The notes under the pieces are model-generated. The model ran no database searches. It had not been told where the DNA came from and was given only the letters and a program-made list of their open reading frames with translations. 49,767 bases of DNA. It comes from E44-bin88 sp034419075 (GTDB lineage: Bacteria > Chloroflexota > Dehalococcoidia > Dehalococcoidales > BS750m-G39). Position 1 is the first letter of the stretch. Each line of letters begins with the position of its first letter. Made by a program: the position numbers and the translations under genes. Of this stretch, positions 1 through 8,017 are shown one piece after another. Location: the NCBI GenBank assembly GCA_034419075.1, contig DAOULR010000012.1:1-49767 (forward strand), in the 5' to 3' direction.

Positions 1-10
1 TCTCCCCACC

Positions 11-293
11 CTACCTTGTTTAGCGAAAGTGTTATTGTCCCGCCCTACCCACCCTTAGAGGGGATTCTCCCTCTAGAATTCCTTCTGGGTTACGGCCTCC
101 CCACACCGATTTTATCTATTCCCGCCCGCCGCCCTTTTAAGGTATAAAGGGGGCAAAGCCCCCTTTCAAACCCCCAAAGGAACATCGGCTATACATATTT
201 TTTGAGGGTGGGGGCAGCGTAACCCACAGGTTAAGGAGTTTACTCATTAGGGTGGGCTGGGTTGGGGCAATACTACCTTCGCACAACAAGGTG
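11..293. repeat. MITE-like dispersed repeat, copy 1 (about 280 bp)
   Basis: The ends form imperfect terminal inverted repeats: the left end reads CTACCTTGTTTAGCGAAAGT and the reverse complement of the right end reads CCACCTTGTTGTGCGAAGGT, with about 24 of 31 positions matching over the longer stretch. Inside are two hairpins: TAGAGGG/CCCTCTA near 56-76 and AAAGGGGGC/GCCCCCTTT near 146-166. The same ends and internal blocks recur at 17297-17488 and 42306-42496. No ORF in it looks like a transposase, so it is non-autonomous if mobile. It fills the 5' gap before the first gene. Confidence 0.7.
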
Positions 294-330
294 GAGGGGT
301 AGGTGGGACGAAAAACTGGGGGGTGGAAAT

Positions 331-349
331 CCCCCTTTGGCAAAGGGGG
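331..349. repeat. Small palindrome CCCCCTTT-GGC-AAAGGGGG
   Basis: Perfect 8-bp inverted repeat with a 3-nt loop, about 60 bp before the Nudix gene start. It is the short REP-like type also seen inside the larger repeats. It could form a hairpin in the 5' leader if transcription begins upstream; no regulatory role can be shown from sequence. Confidence 0.5.
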
Positions 350-406
350 AAACGAGGTGTGCCCAGTTTGTATTGCCGCTGGGCGCGGTGCTATGATGAT
401 ATCACT

Positions 407-973
407 ATGGAACAAAAACTCCGGGAATTCTTGGCCCACCGCCAGAGGAAGACCGTCAACGATCTAAAGCGCATCCCCTCGGCGGTGCTGCTGCCCATAT
501 ATAATAAGGAAGGGCAGTGTTACATAATCTTCACCCAGCGCACCTCTAACGTCAAGGAGCACAAGGGGCAGATTTCATTCCCTGGTGGCGCCCGTCAGGA
601 CGGCGAAAGCCTGCTCGAAACCGCCCTGCGCGAGTCGCAGGAAGAGATAAGCCTCTCCCCCGCCGAGGTCGAGGTTCTGGGTGAACTGGACGATGCGGTG
701 ACGTTGGACTCGAACTATACCGTCACCCCCTTCGTCGGCGTCATCCCCTGGCCCCATAAGCTAAAGGCCGACGGCTGGGAAACCGACGAGATAATCGAGG
801 TGCCCATTGCTGCGCTTTTGGATAAAAACTCGCGGGAAGATAAAGACGAGGTCGTTGAGGGCAAACCGGTAACCTCGTACTTCTATCACTATGGGGATAG
901 GGTCATCTGGGGGGCCACCGCCCGCATCCTGCTCCAGTTCCTGGAGCTCTATGCTCAGGCGATGAAGAGCTAG
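407..973 (+). CDS. Nudix hydrolase, probable coenzyme A pyrophosphatase (NudL/YeaB-type)
   Basis: Predicted to hydrolyse CoA or related dinucleotide pyrophosphates in the cytosol. Of the 188 aa, residues 52-61 (HKGQISFPGG) match the extra signature of the CoA-pyrophosphatase subgroup, and the Nudix box follows directly, with G61, E67 and RESQEE at 75-80 placed as in GX5EX7REUXEEXGU. The ATG at 407 is preferred: the open frame extends to 323, but that part lies in repeat and palindrome sequence and does not resemble a Nudix N-terminus. It stands alone before the stress operon. Subfamily assignment rests on the signature; the substrate is inferred. Confidence 0.85.
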   Translation: MEQKLREFLAHRQRKTVNDLKRIPSAVLLPIYNKEGQCYIIFTQRTSNVKEHKGQISFPGGARQDGESLLETALRESQEEISLSPAEVEVLGELDDAVTLDSNYTVTPFVGVIPWPHKLKADGWETDEIIEVPIAALLDKNSREDKDEVVEGKPVTSYFYHYGDRVIWGATARILLQFLELYAQAMKS

Positions 974-1027
974 GCAACCACTCCTCAACCAACCTTATAA
1001 CATTTTGTTAACTTTCCTCTTACATTA

Positions 1028-1056
1028 TTGACAAATTCCCTAGTATCGTTTATAAT
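1028..1056 (+). promoter_or_regulatory. Consensus sigma-70-type promoter of the dnaJ-hspR-clpC operon
   Basis: TTGACA at 1028-1033 and TATAAT at 1051-1056 are separated by exactly 17 bp, a perfect housekeeping promoter. The predicted transcript start is near 1063, leaving a short leader with a GGAG ribosome site before the ATG at 1080. The HAIR operator expected for HspR (CTTGAGT-N7-ACTCAAG) is not visible here; only a weak CTA...TAG symmetry spans the -10. Confidence 0.85.
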
Positions 1057-1079
1057 AGTTCCTACCTGGAGAAATTAAA

Positions 1080-1973
1080 ATGGCCGGTAAGGATTACTAC
1101 AATATATTAGGTGTCAGCCGCAGCGCCACCGAGCGTGAGATAAAGCAGGCTTACCGTAAGCTGGCGCGCCAGCACCACCCCGACGTCAATCCCGGGGACA
1201 AGTCGGCCGAGGACAAGTTCAAGCAGGTAAACGAGGCCTACGAGGTCCTCTCCGACAAGGAAAAGCGCCGCAAATACGATAAGTACGGCGACCAGTGGCA
1301 GTACGCCGACCAGTTCGAAAAGGCGCAGCGGCAGCAGGGCTGGAACTTCAGCCAGGGCGGACAGCGCGTCTATTTTGGTGAGGAAGACATCGGCAGCATC
1401 TTCGACGACATCCTGCGCGGTTTCGGCGGCCGGGCAGGACGCCCCCAGCCGAGGAAGGGCCGCGACGTCGAATTCCCGCTGGAGGTGACCCTGGAAGAGG
1501 CCTACAGCGGCACCACCCGCACCCTGAAAATGGCCGACGGCCAGCGCCTTGAGGTCAAGATTCCCCCCGGGGTCAAGGACGGCTCCCGCGTCCGCATCAG
1601 CGGCAAGGGCGCCGAGGGCTACGGCGGGGCTAAGGGCGACCTCTACCTGGTGACCTCGGTGCGGCCCCACCGCCTCTTCGGGCGCCACGGCGACGACCTC
1701 TACGTCGATGTCTCCGTGCCTCTGACGGTGGCGGTGCTGGGTGGGGAGGTCAAGGTAAAGACCCCCAAGGGCAGCCAGCTTTCCTTGAGAATCCCCCCCG
1801 AGACCCAGAACGGGCGCAGCTTCCGCCTGAAAGGGCAGGGCATGCCCCACCTGGGCAGTTCGACCAAGGGCGACCTGCTGGCGAGGGTCAAGGTGGTGCT
1901 GCCCACTAAACTAACTAACGAGGAAAGGGAGCTTTTCCAGAGGCTGGACAAGTTCCGTGCCGGTAAGGATTAA
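1080..1973 (+). CDS. DnaJ-family co-chaperone without zinc finger (CbpA-like)
   Basis: Stimulates a DnaK-type Hsp70 ATPase and presents misfolded substrates. The 297-aa protein starts with a J domain (about residues 5-70, HPD at 33-35), then a Gly/Phe-rich linker (about 85-120) and two beta-barrel C-terminal substrate-binding domains (about 130-290). The four CxxCxGxG zinc-finger repeats of canonical DnaJ are absent, which places it in the type II/CbpA class and explains the short length. It is first in an operon with hspR (18-bp gap) and the Clp ATPase, so it is probably heat- or HspR-controlled. No dnaK or grpE is in the window. Confidence 0.9.
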   Translation: MAGKDYYNILGVSRSATEREIKQAYRKLARQHHPDVNPGDKSAEDKFKQVNEAYEVLSDKEKRRKYDKYGDQWQYADQFEKAQRQQGWNFSQGGQRVYFGEEDIGSIFDDILRGFGGRAGRPQPRKGRDVEFPLEVTLEEAYSGTTRTLKMADGQRLEVKIPPGVKDGSRVRISGKGAEGYGGAKGDLYLVTSVRPHRLFGRHGDDLYVDVSVPLTVAVLGGEVKVKTPKGSQLSLRIPPETQNGRSFRLKGQGMPHLGSSTKGDLLARVKVVLPTKLTNEERELFQRLDKFRAGKD

Positions 1974-1991
1974 GGAAGGGCAGGTGAGAGT

Positions 1992-2309
1992 ATGAAAGAG
2001 TCAGCCGAAAACGAACCCCGTTACGTGATAAGTATTGCCGCCCGTATGGTCGGCGTGCAGACCCATACCCTGCGCTACTACGAAAGGGTGGGCATCATCG
2101 AGCCTTCCCGCTCGCAGGGCAACATCCGCCTCTACTCAGAAAGGGATATTGCTTACCTCAAGCGGGTCAAGACCCTCATGGACGACATGGGGGTCAACCT
2201 GGCCGGGGTTGAGGTCATAATGCGCATGGTGGAGCAGATGCTGGAATTACAGAACCAGTTGCAGGAGCTGGAGTCGGAGCTCCACAGATTCGAAGAACCC
2301 GAGCCGTAA
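1992..2309 (+). CDS. hspR: HspR-type MerR family heat-shock repressor
   Basis: The 105-aa protein has a MerR helix-turn-helix at about residues 10-80, with the family hallmarks THTLRYYERVGI and NIRLYSERDI, and a C-terminal coiled coil (about 80-100) for dimerisation. HspR represses chaperone operons and typically needs DnaK as co-repressor. Placement between a dnaJ-like gene and a clp gene is the classic HspR arrangement and suggests autoregulation. The start ATG at 1992 follows a GGTGAG ribosome site. Identity as HspR rather than another MerR protein comes mainly from context. Confidence 0.85.
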   Translation: MKESAENEPRYVISIAARMVGVQTHTLRYYERVGIIEPSRSQGNIRLYSERDIAYLKRVKTLMDDMGVNLAGVEVIMRMVEQMLELQNQLQELESELHRFEEPEP

Positions 2310-2343
2310 GCAGATGGCAATAAAGATAGAAGGTATGTGAGTC

Positions 2344-4794
2344 ATGAAACAGGAAAGATTTACCGAACAAGCACAGGAGGCCTTAGCCGCCTCCCAGGAG
2401 CTGGTGCGTCAATATAAACACAGCCAGTGGGACGTGGAACATATTTTGCTGGCATTGCTCCAGCAGGAGAAGGGGCTGGTCGGCGATATCTTCGCCGAGC
2501 TCGGCGTCGACCTTGAGCAGGTAAAGCAGGAGGTCGCCAGTGCTCTGGAAAGGACGCCTAAAGTTAGCTACGATACGGGACAACTCTACGCCACCCCCCG
2601 CATCGCCAACCTCATCAAGGCGGCCGGTGAAGAGGCCGACAGGCTGAAGGACGAGTTCATCGGCACCGAGCACCTTTTAATCGCCATCGCCGGCGAACAG
2701 AAGGGTGAGGCCGCCGAGATTCTAAAGCGCCTGGGCATCGACCAGGAAAAGGTCTATACCGCCCTGCAGAAGCTCCGCGGCGGGCACAGGGTCACCGACG
2801 CCCGCGCCGAGAGCAAATACCGCTCCCTGCAAAAATACGGCCGTGACCTCACTGAGATGGCCCGCGAGGGTAAGCTCGACCCGGTCATCGGCCGCGAGGA
2901 CGAGATTAAAAGGGTCATGCAGATCCTGAGCCGCCGCACCAAGAACAACCCGGTCATCGTCGGCGAGGCGGGCGTGGGCAAGACGGCCATCGCCGAAGGC
3001 TTGGCGCAGAAGATTGTCGCCGACGACGTCCCCGATTCGCTTAAAGGGCGTAAGGTAATCGCCCTGGATATGGGGGCGTTGGTGGCGGGCAGCAAGTTCC
3101 GCGGCGAGTTCGAAGAGAGGCTCAAGGCGGTCATGGATGAGGTCCGCCAGGCCAAGGGCGAGGTCATCCTCTTTATCGACGAGATGCACACCGTGGTCGG
3201 GGCCGGCGCCGCCGAGGGCTCTATAGACGCCAGCAACATGCTCAAACCGGCACTAGCTCACGGCGAGCTGCAGTGTGTCGGCGCCACCACGCTGGACGAG
3301 TACCGCAAGTTCATCGAAAAGGATAAGGCGCTGGAGAGGCGTCTGCAACCAGTGTTCATCACCGAGCCCAGCGTTGAGGCCACCATTGAGATACTCAAAG
3401 GGCTGCGCCCCCGTTACGAGGCGCACCACAAGGTCAAGATTACGGACCAGGCGCTGGAAGCGGCGGCACGCTTAAGCCAGCGCTATATCGCCGACCGCCA
3501 CCTCCCCGACAAGGCCATTGACCTCATAGACGAAGCGGCTTCGAAATTGCGCATCGATACCGAGAGCGCTCCGCCCGAGGTTAAGTCCTTGGAGCAAAAA
3601 CTGAAGGAACTGACTAACGAAGAAGAAGCCGCCTCGCAGCGGCAGGACTTTGAGCGTAGCGCCGAACTTAAGGCCGAGCGCCTGCGCCTGGAAGACGAAT
3701 ATAATAAGGCGAAAACTGAATGGCTCAAGACGGAGAAGCTCGACGAAGTCGTCGACGAAGAAGATATCGCCCAGCTCATCTCCAAGTGGACGGGTATCCC
3801 CATCTCCCAGATGCTCGAGGGCGAGGCCGAAAAGCTTCTCCACATGGAAGAGCGCATCCACGAGCGCCTGATAAACCAGGAAGAAGCCGTTACCGCCATC
3901 AGTGAGGCGATACGGCGCAGCCGGGCTGGTCTTAAGGACCCCCAGCGTCCCATCGGCAGCTTCATTTTCCTGGGCCCCACTGGTGTGGGCAAGACCGAGC
4001 TGGCCAAGACCCTGGCCCGCTTCCTCTTCGACGACGAGAACGCCATGGTACGCCTGGATATGTCGGAGTACCAGGAAAGGCACACCGTCTCCCGTCTCAT
4101 CGGCGCCCCTCCCGGATATGTCGGCTACGATGAGGGCGGCCAGCTCACCGAGGCGGTGAGAAGACGCCCCTACCGGGTAATCCTGCTCGACGAAGTCGAA
4201 AAGGCGCACCCCGAGGTCTTCAACAGCTTGCTGCAGATACTCGACGATGGCCGCCTCACCGACGGCCACGGCCGCACCGTGGACTTCAAGAACACCGTGG
4301 TCATCATGACCAGTAACGTCGGTGCCCAGCTTATCCGTCGCCAGATGAGCATGGGCTTCGCCGCCAAGCCGGAGTCCAAGGGCCAGAAGCTCGACTACGA
4401 TACCATGAAGGAAAGGGTGCTGGCCGAGATGAAAAAGACCTTCCGCCCTGAGTTCATCAACCGCATCGACGAGATAATCGTCTTCCACCAGCTCACCGAG
4501 GAGCAGTTGCGGCAGGTTGTCGAGTTGCTGGTCAAAGAGCTGCAGGAGCGCTTGGCTGACCGCAAGCTCGGCATCGAGCTCAGCGACAAGGCCAAGTCCT
4601 GGCTGGTCAAGGAAGGCTACGACCCTGTCTACGGCGCCCGCCCCTTGAGACGCGCCATCGAGCGCTACGTCGAGAACCCGCTTTCCAGCAAGCTGCTGGG
4701 CGGCGAGTTCAAGGAAGGCGACACGGTCAAGGTCGACCTGGGCGACAAGGGCCTGACCTTCACCCTCAAGAGAAAAGCCAAAGCCGCCGCCTGA
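2344..4794 (+). CDS. clpC: AAA+ unfoldase ClpC (Clp protease ATPase subunit; ClpB/ClpC family)
   Basis: Unfolds proteins and feeds them to ClpP. The 816-aa protein has an N-terminal Clp_N double repeat (about 5-145), a first AAA+ module with Walker A GEAGVGKT at 207-214 and Walker B FIDE at 277-280, a short UVR-like middle domain (about 420-465), and a second AAA+ module with Walker A GPTGVGKT at 544-551. The short middle domain, total length and an MGF tripeptide near 670, where ClpC/ClpA carry the ClpP-docking loop, favour ClpC over the roughly 860-aa disaggregase ClpB, although ClpB is the commoner partner of hspR. It is the last gene of the operon. Confidence 0.85.
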   Translation: MKQERFTEQAQEALAASQELVRQYKHSQWDVEHILLALLQQEKGLVGDIFAELGVDLEQVKQEVASALERTPKVSYDTGQLYATPRIANLIKAAGEEADRLKDEFIGTEHLLIAIAGEQKGEAAEILKRLGIDQEKVYTALQKLRGGHRVTDARAESKYRSLQKYGRDLTEMAREGKLDPVIGREDEIKRVMQILSRRTKNNPVIVGEAGVGKTAIAEGLAQKIVADDVPDSLKGRKVIALDMGALVAGSKFRGEFEERLKAVMDEVRQAKGEVILFIDEMHTVVGAGAAEGSIDASNMLKPALAHGELQCVGATTLDEYRKFIEKDKALERRLQPVFITEPSVEATIEILKGLRPRYEAHHKVKITDQALEAAARLSQRYIADRHLPDKAIDLIDEAASKLRIDTESAPPEVKSLEQKLKELTNEEEAASQRQDFERSAELKAERLRLEDEYNKAKTEWLKTEKLDEVVDEEDIAQLISKWTGIPISQMLEGEAEKLLHMEERIHERLINQEEAVTAISEAIRRSRAGLKDPQRPIGSFIFLGPTGVGKTELAKTLARFLFDDENAMVRLDMSEYQERHTVSRLIGAPPGYVGYDEGGQLTEAVRRRPYRVILLDEVEKAHPEVFNSLLQILDDGRLTDGHGRTVDFKNTVVIMTSNVGAQLIRRQMSMGFAAKPESKGQKLDYDTMKERVLAEMKKTFRPEFINRIDEIIVFHQLTEEQLRQVVELLVKELQERLADRKLGIELSDKAKSWLVKEGYDPVYGARPLRRAIERYVENPLSSKLLGGEFKEGDTVKVDLGDKGLTFTLKRKAKAAA

Positions 4795-4811
4795 TATAAA
4801 TCTTGCTATTT

Positions 4812-4829
4812 ATTAATGGTATCATTAAT
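4812..4829. terminator. AT-rich hairpin after clpC, possible terminator
   Basis: A perfect 7-bp stem ATTAATG/CATTAAT with GTAT loop lies 18 bp past the clpC stop, and a T-run (TTTTTTG) follows about 10 bp later. The stem is AT-rich and the T-run is not adjacent, so termination would be weak; an operator for the next gene is an alternative. Confidence 0.35.
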
Positions 4830-4865
4830 ATATAGGGGATTTTTTGTTTCTGGAAAGGTGAGGGG

Positions 4866-5492
4866 GTGAGCTTTAACTGGGAATGGCTTAAGGCAGCTGC
4901 GAAGCGCTGGGAATACTATATCGGTATCGCCGGCATCGTAATAACGGTGGCGGTGGTGTTTGCCGTCATCTATTTCTGGGAGGATATACGTGCCCTGGAG
5001 CACTACGGCTATCTCGGCGCCTTTATCATCAGCATCTTCGGCGGCGCTACTATCATTGCCCCGATACCGATGACGCCAGTGATTTTCGCCCTGGGTGCGG
5101 TGATGAAGCCCGACTTCGCCCCCTACATGGGGCCCATCTTCGTCGGTATCGCCGCTGGTCTGGGCGAAACCATCGGTGGGATTTCCATCTATATGACGGG
5201 CTACGGAGGTGGCACCGCCCTCCAAGAAATGAAGGAGGGCAGGATTAAAGCCGCCTATATGCGCATGACGCGCTGGGTGGAGAGGCGGGGCTCGCTGACC
5301 CTCTTTATCCTTTCGGCGGTGGTTAACCCCTTCTTCTATCCGGCGGCGCTAGCGGCGGGGGCACTCCGCTTCGGCGTCTGGCGCTTTATCTTTATTTCCT
5401 TGATAGGCAAGACGATTAAGGGGATAACGGTGGCGGCGGCTGGTTACTGGGGCCTGGGCAGCATCCTCAGGGCGCTGGGCGTTCCCGTCTAG
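4866..5492 (+). CDS. VTT/DedA-like membrane protein (YqaA-type small exporter family)
   Basis: Integral membrane protein of 208 aa with about five hydrophobic segments (around 20-42, 52-80, 92-115, 140-165, 175-200) and the Gly-rich loops of the VTT (SNARE-associated/DedA) superfamily, including GLGETIGGISIYMTGYGGG near residue 100. The family includes lipid scramblases and flippases, but this subgroup has no assigned substrate. The start is GTG at 4866 with a GGTGAGGG ribosome site. A distant paralogue lies at 7210-7863. It may be a separate unit from clpC given the 71-bp gap and hairpin. Confidence 0.75.
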   Translation: MSFNWEWLKAAAKRWEYYIGIAGIVITVAVVFAVIYFWEDIRALEHYGYLGAFIISIFGGATIIAPIPMTPVIFALGAVMKPDFAPYMGPIFVGIAAGLGETIGGISIYMTGYGGGTALQEMKEGRIKAAYMRMTRWVERRGSLTLFILSAVVNPFFYPAALAAGALRFGVWRFIFISLIGKTIKGITVAAAGYWGLGSILRALGVPV

Positions 5493-5521
5493 TTGCGCCC
5501 GAAGCCGTTTTCTGTTAGATT
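5493..5521 (+). promoter_or_regulatory. Candidate promoter of tRNA-Ala
   Basis: TTGCGC (5493-5498), a 17-bp spacer and TAGATT (5516-5521) preceded by an extended -10 TG lie just upstream of the tRNA, predicting a start near 5528. Both boxes are imperfect. Confidence 0.4.
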
Positions 5522-5536
5522 AACTATTGTCTCTGT

Positions 5537-5612
5537 GGGGCCGTAGTTCACTTGGGAGAACGTTTGACTGGCAGTCAAAAGGTAGGGGGTTCGAATCCCC
5601 CCGGCTCCACCA
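5537..5612 (+). tRNA. tRNA-Ala (anticodon GGC)
   Basis: Full cloverleaf of 76 nt. The acceptor GGGGCCG pairs with CGGCTCC and contains the G3:U70 wobble that marks alanine tRNAs. The D-arm is GTTC/GAAC. The anticodon stem TTTGA/TCAAA encloses the loop CTGGCAG, with GGC at positions 34-36, reading GCC. The T-arm is GGGGG-TTCGAAT-CCCCC. A73 and the CCA end are genome-encoded. Its last 24 nt are repeated at 5657-5680. Confidence 0.97.
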
Positions 5613-5656
5613 CTCCCCTTCGACATTTACCCCTATTCCCCCAAGCCCAACCAAAT

Positions 5657-5681
5657 GTTCGAATCCCCCCGGCTCCACCAC
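5657..5681 (+). repeat. Direct repeat of the tRNA-Ala 3' end (att-like)
   Basis: GTTCGAATCCCCCCGGCTCC followed by ACCAC is identical to the 3' end of the tRNA at 5589-5613, with 43 bp between the copies. Duplications of tRNA 3' ends are the usual footprint of tyrosine-recombinase integration, but no integrase or cargo lies between them, so this is at most a scar. Confidence 0.8.
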
Positions 5682-5689
5682 CCAAGTCT

Positions 5690-5776
5690 TTCGTCCCACC
5701 CGATACCCGCCCCATAAGGGTGGTGCCCCTTTTCTATCTCCCTTTTAAGCGATTTCTCCCCACCCCATAGTCTTTT
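5690..5776 (+). repeat. Hairpin repeat (CCCACCC family), copy downstream of tRNA
   Basis: Contains the block GTCCCACCCGATACCCGCCC, a short hairpin AAGGG/CCCTT (5716-5731) and a pyrimidine tail with CTCCCCACCCCATAG. The same order of blocks occurs at 28376-28445 and 34706-34785 and inside the left half of the repeat at 11-293. It may act as a terminator for the tRNA or for the converging radical SAM gene. Confidence 0.6.
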
Positions 5777-5781
5777 ATCTC

Positions 5782-7056
5782 CTAAATCTCCACCCGCTTC
5801 GGCCAGGCTTCCGCAAGACAAGCGCTCCAGAGCCTCTCTAGGTAGGCGTGCGTGTATTCCTTCTCGATGAGGTGAAAAATATAAGCCCCTCTATCGGTCA
5901 GGTGGATTACGTCCCCCTTCCGCTTGATAAACTTGAAAAGCTCGAGGAAGGGTAATAGAGCTTTAATAGGGAAGGGCAGCCCTCGCCCGAAAAGGCTTTT
6001 CAGCTTCCCTGTATCGATGGCTAAATCATAACACCGCCAGAAGAGCCAGTAAGCCATTTTGTCCCTATCGCCCAACTTAGCCGCTAATGCTGGCTTTGGT
6101 TCTCCTTCTGTCGCCCTGATATATTCGGGCAGGGAAAAGGTGTTAACCGAAAAGTAGTCCCCCATCATCGTCGAGGCGCCCACCCCCACCCCCACGAATG
6201 ATTCCTTAGTGACGGTGGTGTAGCGCATCCTTTCGGGCTTGTTGAAGCTCCAGATAGATGTCCTCGTGTAGCCCGCCGCCGAGGCTGTGGCCACGATGGC
6301 ATTGAGCATATCCCGTTCCGCCTGACCTCCAGGCATATCAACCCTTGCCCTCTCCAACTCCCTTCGAAAAGGCATATAATCAAAGAACATCAGCGGGTAG
6401 GCGGATATCTGGTCGGCGCCGAGCTCGATGGCGGCGGCTACGTCTTTCTCAACCTCGTCAACGCTCTGCCCGGGCAGGGCGAATATCAGGTCGATATCGG
6501 CGCTATCGAAGCCCGCCCCCAGCACCCGCCCGCAGGCTTCTTTAGCCAGCTTGCTGTTGTAGTCGCGCCCCAGAACCTTGAGCAATCGGTCGTTGAATGT
6601 CTGTACCCCCAGGCTTACCAGGCTGACCCCGCTGTCTTTCAGGGACTTCAGGACGGGACTAGTGGCGTCCCGCGGGTGCACCTCGACCCCGACCTCGCCG
6701 CCGAGGCGGAAGTTACCCCTTAGCCAGTCCAGCGTCTGGCCGATTATCTGCGGCGTCAGCGAGGGCGTGCCCCCGCCGAAATAGACCGACGCCACTTTGA
6801 CCTTACCCCACCGCCTCCGGTAGCCCTCCAGCTCTTTGATGAGCGCCCGCTGGTAGGCGGCGCTTTTCTTGGGGTCGTAGCGCTCTTTGACGTAGGGGCA
6901 AAAGGGGCAAATCTGGCGGCAGAAGGGCAGGTGGATGTAGAGGTTGATGCTCGATAGGTTGGGCGGATAGCTAACCTCCTGCGGCTCGAAGATGAAGGGG
7001 CTGGTTTTGCCGGAGAGGAGGAGTCGAAATACTTTGGGTAGAAGGCGTCTCATCAA
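5782..7056 (-). CDS. HemW/HemN-like radical SAM protein (coproporphyrinogen III oxidase family)
   Basis: Radical SAM enzyme of 424 aa. The cluster motif C-X3-C-X2-C is in FCRQICPFCPY (about residues 46-56). It is followed by YFGGGTPS, the SAM-binding GGGTP motif of HemN/HemW proteins, and DIDLIFALPGQ in the barrel. Such proteins are heme chaperones (HemW) or oxygen-independent coproporphyrinogen oxidases; the HemN-specific N-terminal extension is missing, so HemW or an unassigned subgroup is more likely. The start could be TTG at 7056 or the adjacent ATG at 7053. No heme-pathway neighbour is present, so the substrate is unknown. Confidence 0.8.
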   Translation of the reverse strand: MMRRLLPKVFRLLLSGKTSPFIFEPQEVSYPPNLSSINLYIHLPFCRQICPFCPYVKERYDPKKSAAYQRALIKELEGYRRRWGKVKVASVYFGGGTPSLTPQIIGQTLDWLRGNFRLGGEVGVEVHPRDATSPVLKSLKDSGVSLVSLGVQTFNDRLLKVLGRDYNSKLAKEACGRVLGAGFDSADIDLIFALPGQSVDEVEKDVAAAIELGADQISAYPLMFFDYMPFRRELERARVDMPGGQAERDMLNAIVATASAAGYTRTSIWSFNKPERMRYTTVTKESFVGVGVGASTMMGDYFSVNTFSLPEYIRATEGEPKPALAAKLGDRDKMAYWLFWRCYDLAIDTGKLKSLFGRGLPFPIKALLPFLELFKFIKRKGDVIHLTDRGAYIFHLIEKEYTHAYLERLWSACLAEAWPKRVEI

Positions 7057-7209
7057 GCGGAATTATACCACCAATTAATTAACCGCCCCACCCCTGGATC
7101 TCCCGTTTATTGCGAGGGTGTGACCCCTTCTCCAATTAGCTCTTTTGCCCTTCGGCGGGGCGATGACTGTAAAAATTTGGGCTATTGGCGTATAATGAGG
7201 CGATTACTT

Positions 7210-7863
7210 ATGGGGGAAAAGACGGAGACTCACGAAACTACAATCTCACGTAAGAGGAAGTATATCGCCATCGGCCTGCTGGCCGCCTTAATACTCATAA
7301 GTGTCGGTGGCACTGTTTTCTTCATTTTAAACTGGGAATATGTAGAACAGCTTCAGGGTAAAGGTCTTCTTGGGCTTTTCATCATCTCTTTGTTCGCCGG
7401 CTCGCCGATACCGATACCGACCCCGAGCATGATACTGACCTTTACCTTCGGCAGTGTGTTGAATCCGGCGTTAGTGGGGCTAGTCTCCGGTCTGGGCAAT
7501 GGCATCGGCAACGCGTTTATCTACTGGAGCGGTCGTGGCGGGCACGCCTTCTTCAAGAGCTTCAGCGCCCCCAGTGAGGATGCCGAACCCAAGTCGTGGA
7601 TAGGCCGGCTTTTCAAGAAGATACCTAATATGCTGAATCGCGCCCGGGGCCGCGTGCTGCTGTCCGTTTTCCTTCTCTCCATCTATCCCAACCCCGTCCT
7701 CACCCCCATGATTATCGGTATGGGAGCGTCGCGCTTTAGCTTTACCAGGTTCTTTGTTGTTATCTGTGCGGGTAAGACCCTCCAGAGCATGATACTGTCC
7801 TATCTGGGTTATTTCGGTCTGCGTTCCCTGTTGAGCTATTTTGGCGTATTCGATGTACCCTGA
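7210..7863 (+). CDS. VTT/DedA-like membrane protein, second paralogue
   Basis: About 217 aa with a charged cytosolic N-terminus (MGEKTETHET) and five hydrophobic stretches. The loops GLGNGIGNAFIYWSGRGG and YPNPVLTPMIIGMGASRF correspond to those of the protein at 4866-5492, so the two are paralogues. The ATG at 7210 is preferred: a TATAAT box at 7191-7196 lies just before it, which would exclude the longer frame open to 7120. Family function (membrane lipid or small-molecule transport) is known only broadly. Confidence 0.75.
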   Translation: MGEKTETHETTISRKRKYIAIGLLAALILISVGGTVFFILNWEYVEQLQGKGLLGLFIISLFAGSPIPIPTPSMILTFTFGSVLNPALVGLVSGLGNGIGNAFIYWSGRGGHAFFKSFSAPSEDAEPKSWIGRLFKKIPNMLNRARGRVLLSVFLLSIYPNPVLTPMIIGMGASRFSFTRFFVVICAGKTLQSMILSYLGYFGLRSLLSYFGVFDVP

Positions 7864-7933
7864 GCTTTGTCCCTACCACCCGGTCTTTCCCCCAATTTTG
7901 TCACGATTTTGATACTTTTCCGTACGGGATTTT

Positions 7934-7963
7934 ATGACTTCGTAACATAGCGGAATCTATAAT
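7934..7963 (+). promoter_or_regulatory. Promoter of the flavodoxin gene
   Basis: TATAAT at 7958-7963 with an ATGACT -35-like box at 7934-7939 (18-bp spacer). The transcript would start near 7970, giving a leader of about 48 nt with a strong GGAGGG ribosome site before the ATG at 8018. Confidence 0.6.
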
Positions 7964-8017
7964 AAGAGCTATCTTTCAACCACTCTTGAAACACGGGAGA
8001 ATGAAGGAGGGTTAGTT

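Noticed and set aside
137..439. 100-codon minus-strand frame in the first 440 bp
   Set aside because: It spans the repeat with inverted ends and the start of the Nudix gene; the translation is Pro-rich and repeat-derived.
3472..4488. Long open frame (338 codons) on the minus strand across clpC
   Set aside because: It is the antisense shadow of a highly conserved Clp ATPase; high GC keeps several frames open, and it has no ribosome site or recognisable domain.
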